Assembly: GCA_007125255.1 (NCBI GenBank)
Contig: SLDM01000067.1
Coordinates: 1 to 6,946, forward strand
Source: Phycisphaerales bacterium
GTDB lineage: Bacteria; Planctomycetota; Phycisphaerae; Phycisphaerales; SM1A02
Length of the DNA: 6,946 nt
Direction: 5' to 3'
In this document: positions 1-6,883 of the stretch, in pieces
Layout: the number at the start of each line of letters is the position of its first letter
Numbering within the stretch: the first letter of the stretch is position 1
Position numbers and translations under genes: made by a program
Notes under the pieces: generated by a model
What the model was told of the DNA's origin: nothing
Database searches by the model: none
The model's input: the letters and a program-made list of their open reading frames with translations, nothing else

Positions 1-2216
1 GTCGTCACCGCCCGGTTGGGCAACCACTCGTTCAGCTCGCTCAATTCATCCGGCTCGAGCAGTCGCCCCCCGGTCGCCTCGGAGAGCTCCGCCAGAAGCG
101 CGTGATCGGTCTCGGGATGACGCAACTCGTCTTCCGGCGTGAAGACCTCGAGCTCCGACTCCAGGCGAAGCTCATCCAGTGCCGGTTCGACCAGCCGCAC
201 CGTGTACGTGCCCGGCCGGTCGGTCAGGTGGGTGGTCGAGAACCGCGCCTCGCTGCCGTCCTGCCGGATGAGTTCAAGCTCGGCGACGGTCTCACCCTCG
301 CGGTTGATCAGCGCGGCCGCGACGCTGCGGTCGGCGCGATCGGCGAGCCGGGCATCGATCAGGCGCAGGTCAACGCGGACCGGCTGACCGGTCTGCACGC
401 GGCGGGGGGTGACCTCGAACACCGCGTTCTCTCCCGTCGCGGCCAGCGTCTCCCGACCGAGCATGCGCATGATCTGCACCCAGAACTGCTCGGGCAGCAG
501 CTCACCCCGGCCGAAACGCCAGCGCCAGATCTCATCCGTCGCCACGTACACGCTCGATCCCGCGCCGAAGCGCATCATCACGACCAGCGGCAGGGAGTCC
601 TCGTTGACCGGCGAAGCCGTCTCGGCCAGCACTTCCGCCGCGGGCTTGAGCTGCGCGGGATCAATTCTCTGCGCCCATCGCAGTTGCGACCAGCCATACT
701 CGGGATCGGACAGCTCGCGCGGCCAGCCGACGTCGCCCGGGGTCGTCAATTGCAACACGCCCAACCGGTCGGCCCGCTCGGTGGCGATCATGTTGACCGG
801 CCGCGCGATCGGCGACAGGTCGAGCGAACCGCGCATCGGAAGCAGATCCGCCAGAACGGTGCCGGCATACGTCGAAGGCGTCGAGCGCTCGCCGCCGATC
901 CACAACAGGCCCGCGCCGCGCTCGGCGACGTGGTCACGTATCATGTCCAGCTGCTGCGGCGTGAAGTACCCGCCCGGCACATCGCCGATCACGATTACAT
1001 CAAAGTCCGCGAATTCCTCCGGCGAACGGGGCAGACGCGTGATGGGGGTGTCACCTTCCTGGGCGAACGCGCGGTCCGCCGACAGCAGCAGAATCGAGCT
1101 GTCGATCGACTCCTCGCGCACCAGCAGGTTCTTGAGGAACCGCTGCTCCCACCTCGGGTAGCCGTCGACGTACAACACCCGCATCGGGCGGTCGATGAGA
1201 TCGATGCCGAAAGCGCGTTCCGTGTTCTCCGGCACGAGGGTGGGTTCATCGGTTTCCACGACCACCCGCCAGCTTGTCTCCCCGGCCAGGTCGGGCGAAG
1301 CGTTGAGCGTCACCTGATCCAGCTCATCGCCGGCCATGAGCTCTTCCCGGGCCAGCTCCTCGCCGGACAACTCATCGATCAGCCGCACGGTCGCGGGGCG
1401 TTGGGCGGCGGGACCATCGCGATCGAGCCGCACGATCACCGGCACCTTGTCACCCACGTACGCCCGCCGGGGTGCGTCGATGCGGCGGATCGCGACCTCC
1501 GCGAGCGGTTCCGGCGAGCCGAGTCCGACCGTGAAGACCGGTATGGCATCGGCCTGAAGCCGCCGCAGAACCGAACGCTGGGGCGGATCGGTCGTGCGAC
1601 CGTCCGAGAGCAGCAGCACGCCGCTGATCGGCCGGGCCGCGGCCCGCTGCAGGGCCTGATCGAGCGCGGCATTGATATGCGTGCGCGGTCCGTCCGGCGG
1701 GCCGAGATCGACGGGAATCGCGGAGTCTTCATCCTCTGACCGCGCCAGCGCAAAGGCGCCGTGGTGAAAGCCGAGCCAGACCACTTCGCGCTGATTCGCC
1801 ATCGCGCTCCAGATCTCACCGTGCTCCGCCAGGATCTCGCGCAACTGTTGATCGCGCGACTGCCGGGCGCGGGGGTCCTCGCCGATCTGAACGTCCGCAA
1901 TCTGCATCGACGCGCTGCGGTCGGCGAGGATCAACACCCAGTCCGGCTCGGTCGACTCACGCGGAACCTGCAGCATCGGCCCGCTCAGTAGAACCAGCGC
2001 GAACAGAATCAATGCAAAACGCGTGGCGGCGAGCATCCCGCGGCCGATCCGGTTCCCGGTCAGCCGGCTGTACGACCAGATCGCAAAGAGGCCGCCGATG
2101 ATGATGAACAGCGCCCAGAGATACGGCGCGAAGGGGCGTTCCCAGACGAGCTGGATGACCTCGGCGTCCTCGGGAATGACCTGAAGGTCGAAGAGTTGGC
2201 GGAGAAATTCGCTCAC
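1..2216 (-). CDS. VWA and GATase-like domain membrane protein (3' end missing)
   Basis: An uninterrupted reading frame of 738 full codons runs off the left edge. Two membrane helices (about 31-49 and 62-82) flank a basic loop (RLTGNRIGRG), as in BatA-like proteins. A VWA domain (about 91-232) has an intact metal site: DRSAS (99-103), T179 and D205 in LLLSDGR. An Ig-like stretch (about 236-340) follows, then a GATase1-like domain (about 345-590) beginning RVLYVDGYPRWEQRFLKN, and a second Ig-like stretch (about 597-692). The loop where a class I amidotransferase would hold its cysteine reads GAGLLWIGGERS (434-445), with no cysteine, so glutaminase activity is unlikely. The start is GTG at 2216, within GTGA shared with the preceding stop; GGAGG at 2233-2229 lies 12 bases upstream. 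The protein probably sits in the cytoplasmic membrane with its domains outside. Any C-terminal helix lies beyond the window. Domain calls come from motif recognition only. Confidence 0.9.
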   Translation of the reverse strand, partial: MSEFLRQLFDLQVIPEDAEVIQLVWERPFAPYLWALFIIIGGLFAIWSYSRLTGNRIGRGMLAATRFALILFALVLLSGPMLQVPRESTEPDWVLILADRSASMQIADVQIGEDPRARQSRDQQLREILAEHGEIWSAMANQREVVWLGFHHGAFALARSEDEDSAIPVDLGPPDGPRTHINAALDQALQRAAARPISGVLLLSDGRTTDPPQRSVLRRLQADAIPVFTVGLGSPEPLAEVAIRRIDAPRRAYVGDKVPVIVRLDRDGPAAQRPATVRLIDELSGEELAREELMAGDELDQVTLNASPDLAGETSWRVVVETDEPTLVPENTERAFGIDLIDRPMRVLYVDGYPRWEQRFLKNLLVREESIDSSILLLSADRAFAQEGDTPITRLPRSPEEFADFDVIVIGDVPGGYFTPQQLDMIRDHVAERGAGLLWIGGERSTPSTYAGTVLADLLPMRGSLDLSPIARPVNMIATERADRLGVLQLTTPGDVGWPRELSDPEYGWSQLRWAQRIDPAQLKPAAEVLAETASPVNEDSLPLVVMMRFGAGSSVYVATDEIWRWRFGRGELLPEQFWVQIMRMLGRETLAATGENAVFEVTPRRVQTGQPVRVDLRLIDARLADRADRSVAAALINREGETVAELELIRQDGSEARFSTTHLTDRPGTYTVRLVEPALDELRLESELEVFTPEDELRHPETDHALLAELSEATGGRLLEPDELSELNEWLPNRAVT

Positions 2217-4570
2217 GAGCCGGCACCCCCTCCCGCCACGGCCGGTCGCGGCACCGAGGCATCGGCGCGATCGTCATCGTCAGCGGCGGCGGATGCCCGC
2301 AACGTCGGCGCCAGACGGCCGCGGCGACCGGTACTGGAAAGGCCGGAACCGCGCTCATCCGGCCGCATCGCATGGCTGAAGCACCGCGCAAGAATCGTTT
2401 CGAGAATAATCAGGAGGACCAGCGCCAGCAGCAGCCACATGGCCAGCGGCGAGGCGCCGGACATCGCGCGGAGCGCCGCCGCGGGGTCTTCTCCATCCAG
2501 CCACGACCACGCGCCGGTCGTCTGCAGCCAGGCGCGAACCGCGGCACTCGACTGGGGATCGGTGCGCCCTGCATCCGGGACGATGTTCACCACGACACGC
2601 CGCAGATCCTGGCCCGAGGCATCCCGCGCGGTGTACACGCCGGCATGGTCGAACGGCGCCGTCGGGCGACCGCGATCATCCATCGCCACGCGAAGGTCAT
2701 CCGGCCCGATCAGTTCAATGGCGCTGCGCGAACCGGAAAGGACCGGACGGCTGCCGGCGAGCAGTTGGCCGGTGTCCTCGGCGGCACCGAGTCCCTGACG
2801 GACGATCTCCTGGACCAGTGGCACCATCAGCGGCTTGCCCGGCAGGGTCGTCCAGCTCAATTCCGGCGCGGTGGCGAAGAGCACGACCAGGCCGGCATTC
2901 ATCTCGCCGGTGCCGCGCGGCACGCCGCCCTCACCCTCGGCGGTGGCGTTCGCCTGTTCCCGCGATGAGGGCGGGCTCGGAACCGCGCTGATGACAAACG
3001 GAGAACCATCCTCGAACGCCAGCACGGCCGTCGCGTCACCGGTTTCCGGTTCAATCGGCAGGCGGCGCACGCTGATGATCGGGCGCACCAGCTCTTCCAG
3101 ATCGCTGGCAATGAGGCGCAGCAGCCCGCTGGCCGGCTGGGACTCATGCATCAGCCAGCCATCCGGATTCTCTTCTGTTTCCAGCGCGAGGCGCACCGGC
3201 AGAGGGAGCGCCTCCAGCATGCGCTCGGTCCACGGGTGAACCGTCAATTCGCCCGGGGGCGAGACGACCAGCAGACCGCCGTCATCGACGAACGCGCGGA
3301 GAAGATCCCACCCCTCTTCGGTGATGAGGTCCGGCCGGGGCGCGAAGACGATGTCCGCGGTACGCAGATCCGAACCGGTCACCGCGCCGGATTCGACCTC
3401 GATCGTCTGAATCGCGCCGCTCTCCATCGGCTCCAGGGCGCGCCGGAACCACTGACCGGCCCGGAAGCGGTCAATCGTGCCCTCAAAGCCGAACGTGCGG
3501 CGATCAAGCACGACGACGCGCAATTGATCGCGCCTGAGCAGCATCTGCCGCCGTTGGTTGTCCGCCAGGAGCGCATCGTCATCAATGCGCGCGGTGAGCA
3601 CGATCTCACGACTGCGCTGCGCCCCGGCCGCGATGCGGAAATCAACGCTCGCCTCCGCCTGTCCGGGTTCCCAGTTGACGCTGCGCGGCTCGGGCGTGCT
3701 GATGCCGGTTCCTTCCAGGTGCACGCGCGTGATGTCGCGTTCCATCGCGCCGCCGGTTCGCCGCAGCCGCACCAGGACCTGTGTGCCGGCATCGCCGCCG
3801 CCCGCTCCATCCGGAAGAAGCACCCGCCGCACCGGTTCGATGGAGGTGATCTGGGTGTTCGGGATGGCCGTTTCCGCGGGAGGCGCCGCAAGCAGCGTGA
3901 CGCCTTCCATCACCTCGCTCAGCCCGCCGGGCAGCGACGCATCCAGCGCGGCGGAGCCGGCGCGGAACTCGCTGAACAGGTACACCATGACCTGCGCGTT
4001 CGGTTCGTCACCCTCCTCCAGCGCGCGGCGGAGCCGATCAAACGCGCCGATCATGTCCGTCGGCGCATCACGTGGCACCAGCTCTTCAATCAACTGGCGG
4101 ACCGCGCGGCGGTCACTCGACGGTGGAATCAGGCGATCCCGCGCCGGCTGGGCGGTGGTGATCAGTCCGACCCGGTCCTGGCTGTCCAGCGCGCCCATGA
4201 CCGCGAGCGCCCGTTCGGTGTGCAGTTCGAGGGCGGTGCGGCCATCGGCGGTTTCCGCGCCCGAGACGAGGCCGTCATCGATGACGAGGTAGACGGTTCG
4301 GCTCGAGCCGAGATCGAGCAGGCCGGTCTGTTCCAGGACCGGCCGCGCGAGCGCCGCACCGAGCAGAAAAACAATCAGGCACCGAACCAGCAGCAGAAGG
4401 AGCTGTTCCAGCCGCAGGCGCCGTTTGTGTTTGCGGAATGCTTCAAAGAGAAACCGCATCGCGCCGAACTCGATCGGCCGGCGCCGCTGCCGGCTGAGCA
4501 GATGGATCAGGATCGGGACCGCGACGGCGATCGCTCCCGCAATGAACAGGGCGGGCGTGATGAAGCTCAT
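2213..4570 (-). CDS. BatA-type N-terminal domain membrane protein, VWA-like
   Basis: This 785-residue protein starts with the two-helix BatA N-terminal region: helices at about 5-25 and 57-79, joined by a very basic loop (RQRRRPIEFGAMRF and RKHKRR) that should lie in the cytoplasm, and ending in ALARP. A VWA-like domain follows (about 91-230), then an Ig-like or beta-rich part (about 240-335), a Rossmann-like segment resembling a GATase fold (about 350-450, with DDGGLLVVSPPGE at 429-441), and further extracytoplasmic sequence. A third helix (about 709-729) precedes a 56-residue polar tail. In the VWA-like domain the metal motif DxSxS is replaced by IDDGLVS (97-103), so metal binding is doubtful. 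The protein is far longer than the roughly 330 residues of ordinary BatA. The ATG at 4570 has a strong GGGGAGG (4583-4577) 6 bases upstream. Its stop overlaps the next start. The N-terminal domain call is firm; the function is unknown. Confidence 0.9.
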   Translation of the reverse strand: MSFITPALFIAGAIAVAVPILIHLLSRQRRRPIEFGAMRFLFEAFRKHKRRLRLEQLLLLLVRCLIVFLLGAALARPVLEQTGLLDLGSSRTVYLVIDDGLVSGAETADGRTALELHTERALAVMGALDSQDRVGLITTAQPARDRLIPPSSDRRAVRQLIEELVPRDAPTDMIGAFDRLRRALEEGDEPNAQVMVYLFSEFRAGSAALDASLPGGLSEVMEGVTLLAAPPAETAIPNTQITSIEPVRRVLLPDGAGGGDAGTQVLVRLRRTGGAMERDITRVHLEGTGISTPEPRSVNWEPGQAEASVDFRIAAGAQRSREIVLTARIDDDALLADNQRRQMLLRRDQLRVVVLDRRTFGFEGTIDRFRAGQWFRRALEPMESGAIQTIEVESGAVTGSDLRTADIVFAPRPDLITEEGWDLLRAFVDDGGLLVVSPPGELTVHPWTERMLEALPLPVRLALETEENPDGWLMHESQPASGLLRLIASDLEELVRPIISVRRLPIEPETGDATAVLAFEDGSPFVISAVPSPPSSREQANATAEGEGGVPRGTGEMNAGLVVLFATAPELSWTTLPGKPLMVPLVQEIVRQGLGAAEDTGQLLAGSRPVLSGSRSAIELIGPDDLRVAMDDRGRPTAPFDHAGVYTARDASGQDLRRVVVNIVPDAGRTDPQSSAAVRAWLQTTGAWSWLDGEDPAAALRAMSGASPLAMWLLLALVLLIILETILARCFSHAMRPDERGSGLSSTGRRGRLAPTLRASAAADDDDRADASVPRPAVAGGGAGS

Positions 4571-4586
4571 GTCGCGCCTCCCCGCA

Positions 4587-5573
4587 TCATCCGAATTTGC
4601 TCCGTTTCATCTGCGCGTTCCGGCGGGCCAGCAGGTAGGCCAGGGCGGGACCGACCGATTCGTGGGTGTCGACGCGCTGGTAGTCGAAACCGAATCCCAG
4701 CGCCAGCTTGCTGATCTTCTCGACATGAGCATTGATTGCCTCGAGGTACGCATCCCGCAGCGCCCGGGGATCGATCCGCAGGCGGCCCTCGTTCTCCATG
4801 CCGAGAAACGGCGCGGGCTGCGTGTAATCGAAACGCATCTCCTGCCGGTCCATCGTGTGCATCAGGATGACATCGTGCCGCGCATGCCGAAACCGCGCGA
4901 GCGCGGTCTTGATCGCTTCCGGATCGTCAAAGAGGTCGGAGATGATCACGAAGAGCGCGCGGTTGGTGACCTTGCTCAGAACCTGTTCCGCGACGCGGGT
5001 GAGGTTGGTCTGCGATTCGACCGGTTCAGCGCTCAGAATGTTGACGATGGAGCGCCACTGGCTGCGCGCGCTCGAGCGCTTGATCATCGACCGGAGTTCA
5101 TCGGCGAAGATGCCGACGCCGACCCGGTCCTGTTGCTGGAGACAGAGGTACGCAATGGCGATGGCCAGGGCGGTGGCGTGATCGAACTTGGTCCAGTGGT
5201 TCTTCGCGCGGCTGGCGGCGGTACCGCCCCATTTCGGTTTCACCGGCAGCGTCCCGAACGCCATCGACGCGGAGGCGTCGACGAGCACGACCACGTCAAG
5301 GTTGGTCTCCTGCTGGTATTGCTTGAGATAAAGCTTGTCCGACCGGCCGAAGACCTTCCAGTCGAGATGCTTGAGATCATCTCCCGCGACGTACTGGCGG
5401 TGCTGGGCGAACTCAACCGCCATCCCCTGGTAGGGCGAGCGGTGCATGCCGCTCATCACGCCTTCGACGATCATCTTCGCTCGAAGCTCAAACGGCGCAA
5501 GCTGGCCGAGGGTTTCCGGCGCGAGGTAGTTCTCCGCGCGGCCGGTCGTGGGTGATGAAGTCGAATCGGGCAT
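4587..5573 (-). CDS. DUF58 domain protein with VWA-like fold
   Basis: This 328-residue protein belongs to the DUF58 family, usually encoded next to MoxR. The DUF58 signature YVAGDDLKHLDWKVFGR lies at residues 61-77, followed by the VWA-like part. Its metal-site motif DASAS (99-103) is intact, with a plausible threonine near 189 and an aspartate in ISDLFDD (213). About 25 residues rich in Lys, Trp and Gly are inserted after the metal motif (104-130). No membrane segment or signal peptide is visible, so it is probably cytosolic, unlike many DUF58 proteins that begin with two membrane helices. I chose the ATG at 5573; a TTG at 5615 would add 14 residues that do not look conserved. Neither start has a good Shine-Dalgarno sequence. 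The gene ends 16 bases before the next gene. By family precedent it links the ATPase to the membrane proteins; that link is inference. Confidence 0.94.
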   Translation of the reverse strand: MPDSTSSPTTGRAENYLAPETLGQLAPFELRAKMIVEGVMSGMHRSPYQGMAVEFAQHRQYVAGDDLKHLDWKVFGRSDKLYLKQYQQETNLDVVVLVDASASMAFGTLPVKPKWGGTAASRAKNHWTKFDHATALAIAIAYLCLQQQDRVGVGIFADELRSMIKRSSARSQWRSIVNILSAEPVESQTNLTRVAEQVLSKVTNRALFVIISDLFDDPEAIKTALARFRHARHDVILMHTMDRQEMRFDYTQPAPFLGMENEGRLRIDPRALRDAYLEAINAHVEKISKLALGFGFDYQRVDTHESVGPALAYLLARRNAQMKRSKFG

Positions 5574-5577
5574 GGGT

Positions 5578-5667
5578 TCAATCGGGAGGACGGTCCGGGC
5601 ATGGGCTTGCTGCAAAGGTTGCCGGCAGAGCGATGATCAGGATGATCAAGATGATCACGAGCCTCAC
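5578..5667 (-). CDS. possible small hydrophobic ORF between moxR and the DUF58 gene
   Basis: A 29-codon frame fills the 90-base gap. It starts with a GTG that shares GTGA with the moxR stop and ends with TGA four bases before the ATG of the DUF58 gene. Read with Met first, it begins MRLVIILIILIIALPATFAA, which looks like a signal peptide with an A-x-A type cleavage region, followed by only nine residues (SPCPDRPPD). No Shine-Dalgarno sequence is visible, so translation would depend on coupling to moxR. Much of the hydrophobic run comes from three copies of a 9-base repeat, so it may be a by-product of that repeat. I do not recognise a homologue and hold it as a weak candidate. Confidence 0.25.
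   Translation of the reverse strand: MRLVIILIILIIALPATFAASPCPDRPPD
5632..5658. repeat. three tandem copies of a 9-base unit
   Basis: The plus strand reads gatgatcag, gatgatcaa, gatgatcac in a row, three near-perfect copies differing only in the last base. It lies just downstream of the moxR stop. On the minus strand it supplies the Ile/Leu-rich codons of the possible small ORF. It is likely a slippage-derived repeat; each unit contains the palindrome TGATCA. Confidence 0.85.
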
Positions 5668-6743
5668 GAGGATCGCATGACCGCATTCATCTGGCGTTCG
5701 CTCGATGGATCGGATCCGTCAACCGGCGTTTCGTCGATCAGCGTGCGGATGATGTCATCGGTGGTGATTCCATCTGCCTCGGCGTTGAAGTTCGTGATCA
5801 CACGGTGACGCAGGACCGGCAGGGCGACCGCCTGGATATGTTCGGGCATGACGTGGGTTGAGCCGCTGAGGATTGCCCGCGCTTTCGCCGCGAGCACCAG
5901 GTACTGGCTCGCGCGGGGACCGGCGCCCCAGCTCACGTAGTTCTCGACGACCTCGGGCTTCTTCGATGCCTCGCGGACGCGCGTCGCGCGGGTCATTCGC
6001 AGTGCATAGCGCACGATGTGATCCGCGACCGGGACCTGCCGGACAATGTGCTGGATCTTCTCCACCTCTTCACCGGTGATCACCGACGAAAGATCGGCAT
6101 GGTCCTCGCTCGTCGTCCGCTGGACGATCTGCAGTTCCTGCTCTTCGGTCGGGTATTCGATCCGGATGTTGAACATGAACCGGTCGAGCTGCGCTTCGGG
6201 CAGGGGATAGGTGCCCTCCTGCTCGATGGGGTTCTGGGTGGCGAGAACGAAGAAGGGGCTGGGAAGCGCGTGACGAACCCCGCCCGCGGTGACCTGCCGC
6301 TCCTGCATCGCTTCGAGCAGCGCGGCTTGCGTTTTGGGCGGCGTACGGTTGATCTCGTCCGCGAGGATGACGTTGGAGAAAATCGGGCCCTTCACGAAGC
6401 GCAGCTCGCGCGAACCGGTCGATTTGTCCTCCTCGATCACCTCGGTGCCGGTCATGTCTGACGGCATCAGGTCGGGCGTGAACTGGATCCGGGAAAAGCC
6501 GAGGGACATCGTTCGGGCGATGGTGGAGATCAAGAGCGTCTTGGCCAGGCCCGGCACACCGACGACAAGCCCGTGTCCGCCGCAGAAGATGCAGGTCAGC
6601 AGTTCCTGGACCACATCGTCCTGCCCGACGATGACCTTGGCGATCTCCTTGCGAATGCGTTCGTGGGCTTCGGTGACCTGCCGGGCTGCGTCCTCCGGAT
6701 CGGTCGACTGGATCGTGGGTTTGTCATCGAGGGGATCGGGCAT
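5664..6743 (-). CDS. MoxR-family AAA+ ATPase
   Basis: This 359-residue protein is a MoxR-type AAA+ ATPase, which hydrolyses ATP in the cytoplasm and is thought to remodel or activate partner proteins that carry VWA domains. The Walker A motif is GVPGLAKT (residues 62-69), Walker B is VILADE (125-130), sensor 1 is in ATQNP (168-172), the arginine-finger segment is LPEAQLDRF (181-189), and the sensor 2 region is GPRASQ (275-280) in the C-terminal lid. Length is slightly above the usual 310-350, because of a charged N-terminal extension of about 25 residues. The ATG at 6743 is preceded by GGAGG (6758-6754) with a 10-base spacer, which supports this start. It is the first gene of the cluster and is followed by the DUF58 gene, the usual partner. 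An odd detail is a CxxC pair (C51, C54) just before Walker A. The family call is very secure; the substrate is unknown. Confidence 0.97.
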   Translation of the reverse strand: MPDPLDDKPTIQSTDPEDAARQVTEAHERIRKEIAKVIVGQDDVVQELLTCIFCGGHGLVVGVPGLAKTLLISTIARTMSLGFSRIQFTPDLMPSDMTGTEVIEEDKSTGSRELRFVKGPIFSNVILADEINRTPPKTQAALLEAMQERQVTAGGVRHALPSPFFVLATQNPIEQEGTYPLPEAQLDRFMFNIRIEYPTEEQELQIVQRTTSEDHADLSSVITGEEVEKIQHIVRQVPVADHIVRYALRMTRATRVREASKKPEVVENYVSWGAGPRASQYLVLAAKARAILSGSTHVMPEHIQAVALPVLRHRVITNFNAEADGITTDDIIRTLIDETPVDGSDPSSERQMNAVMRSS

Positions 6744-6781
6744 CGGGGGCGGGCCTCCGTCGGCGTGAGGAGCGAGGTCTG

Positions 6782-6806
6782 GTTCAGCCGGGATCTTCCC
6801 CGGAAC
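6782..6806 (-). other. possible leader hairpin upstream of moxR
   Basis: CCGGG (6788-6792) pairs with CCCGG (6799-6803) around a 6-base loop, and GTT (6782-6784) pairs with AAC (6804-6806) with a 3-base bulge. In the moxR transcript this would form a small hairpin about 40-60 bases before the start codon. It leaves the GGAGG at 6758-6754 free. I see no riboswitch signature. Confidence 0.25.
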
Positions 6807-6828
6807 AATGACGTTGATCGGGATGGCT

Positions 6829-6844
6829 GACAGGAATGTCTGTC
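6829..6844. promoter_or_regulatory. inverted repeat GACAG-N6-CTGTC in the leader
   Basis: GACAG (6829-6833) and CTGTC (6840-6844) are perfectly complementary, and the inner GACA/TGTC (6829-6840) can pair alternatively. The site lies about 20-35 bases downstream of the start point predicted from the TATACT box, where a repressor could act. It is a weak candidate operator based only on symmetry. Confidence 0.22.
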
Positions 6845-6869
6845 GGGACTTCTATCGGCTAACCACAGG

Positions 6870-6875
6870 AGTATA
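6870..6875 (-). promoter_or_regulatory. candidate -10 element for the operon
   Basis: The minus strand reads TATACT, one mismatch from the sigma-70 -10 consensus, in otherwise GC-rich DNA. It would start transcription near 6863, giving a leader of about 120 bases before the moxR ATG at 6743. There is no good -35 match at 16-18 bases upstream, so the site is either activator-dependent or a chance match. The same bases overlap a TATAGT on the plus strand (6872-6877). Confidence 0.35.
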
Positions 6876-6883
6876 GTCGTGCG

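Noticed and set aside
102..1739. Long plus-strand open frame of 545 codons opposite the VWA/GATase-like gene
   Set aside because: The opposite strand holds recognisable domains with an intact metal motif and membrane helices. The plus-strand product is Arg/Gln/His-rich with no motif, as expected for an antisense shadow in GC-rich DNA.
3146..4714. Long plus-strand open frame of 522 codons opposite the BatA-like gene
   Set aside because: It is antisense to a well-supported gene, crosses the boundary into the DUF58 gene, and its composition (Arg, Gln, His, Asp) is that of a shadow frame. No membrane helix or motif is visible.
4425..5555. Plus-strand open frame of 376 codons opposite the DUF58 gene
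   Set aside because: It mirrors the codon structure of the DUF58 gene, spans two real genes, and shows no domain.
5574..5615. TTG at 5615 as the start of the DUF58 gene
   Set aside because: It adds 14 residues with no recognisable conservation, uses a rarer start codon and has no Shine-Dalgarno sequence. ATG at 5573 gives a length and N-terminus typical of the family.
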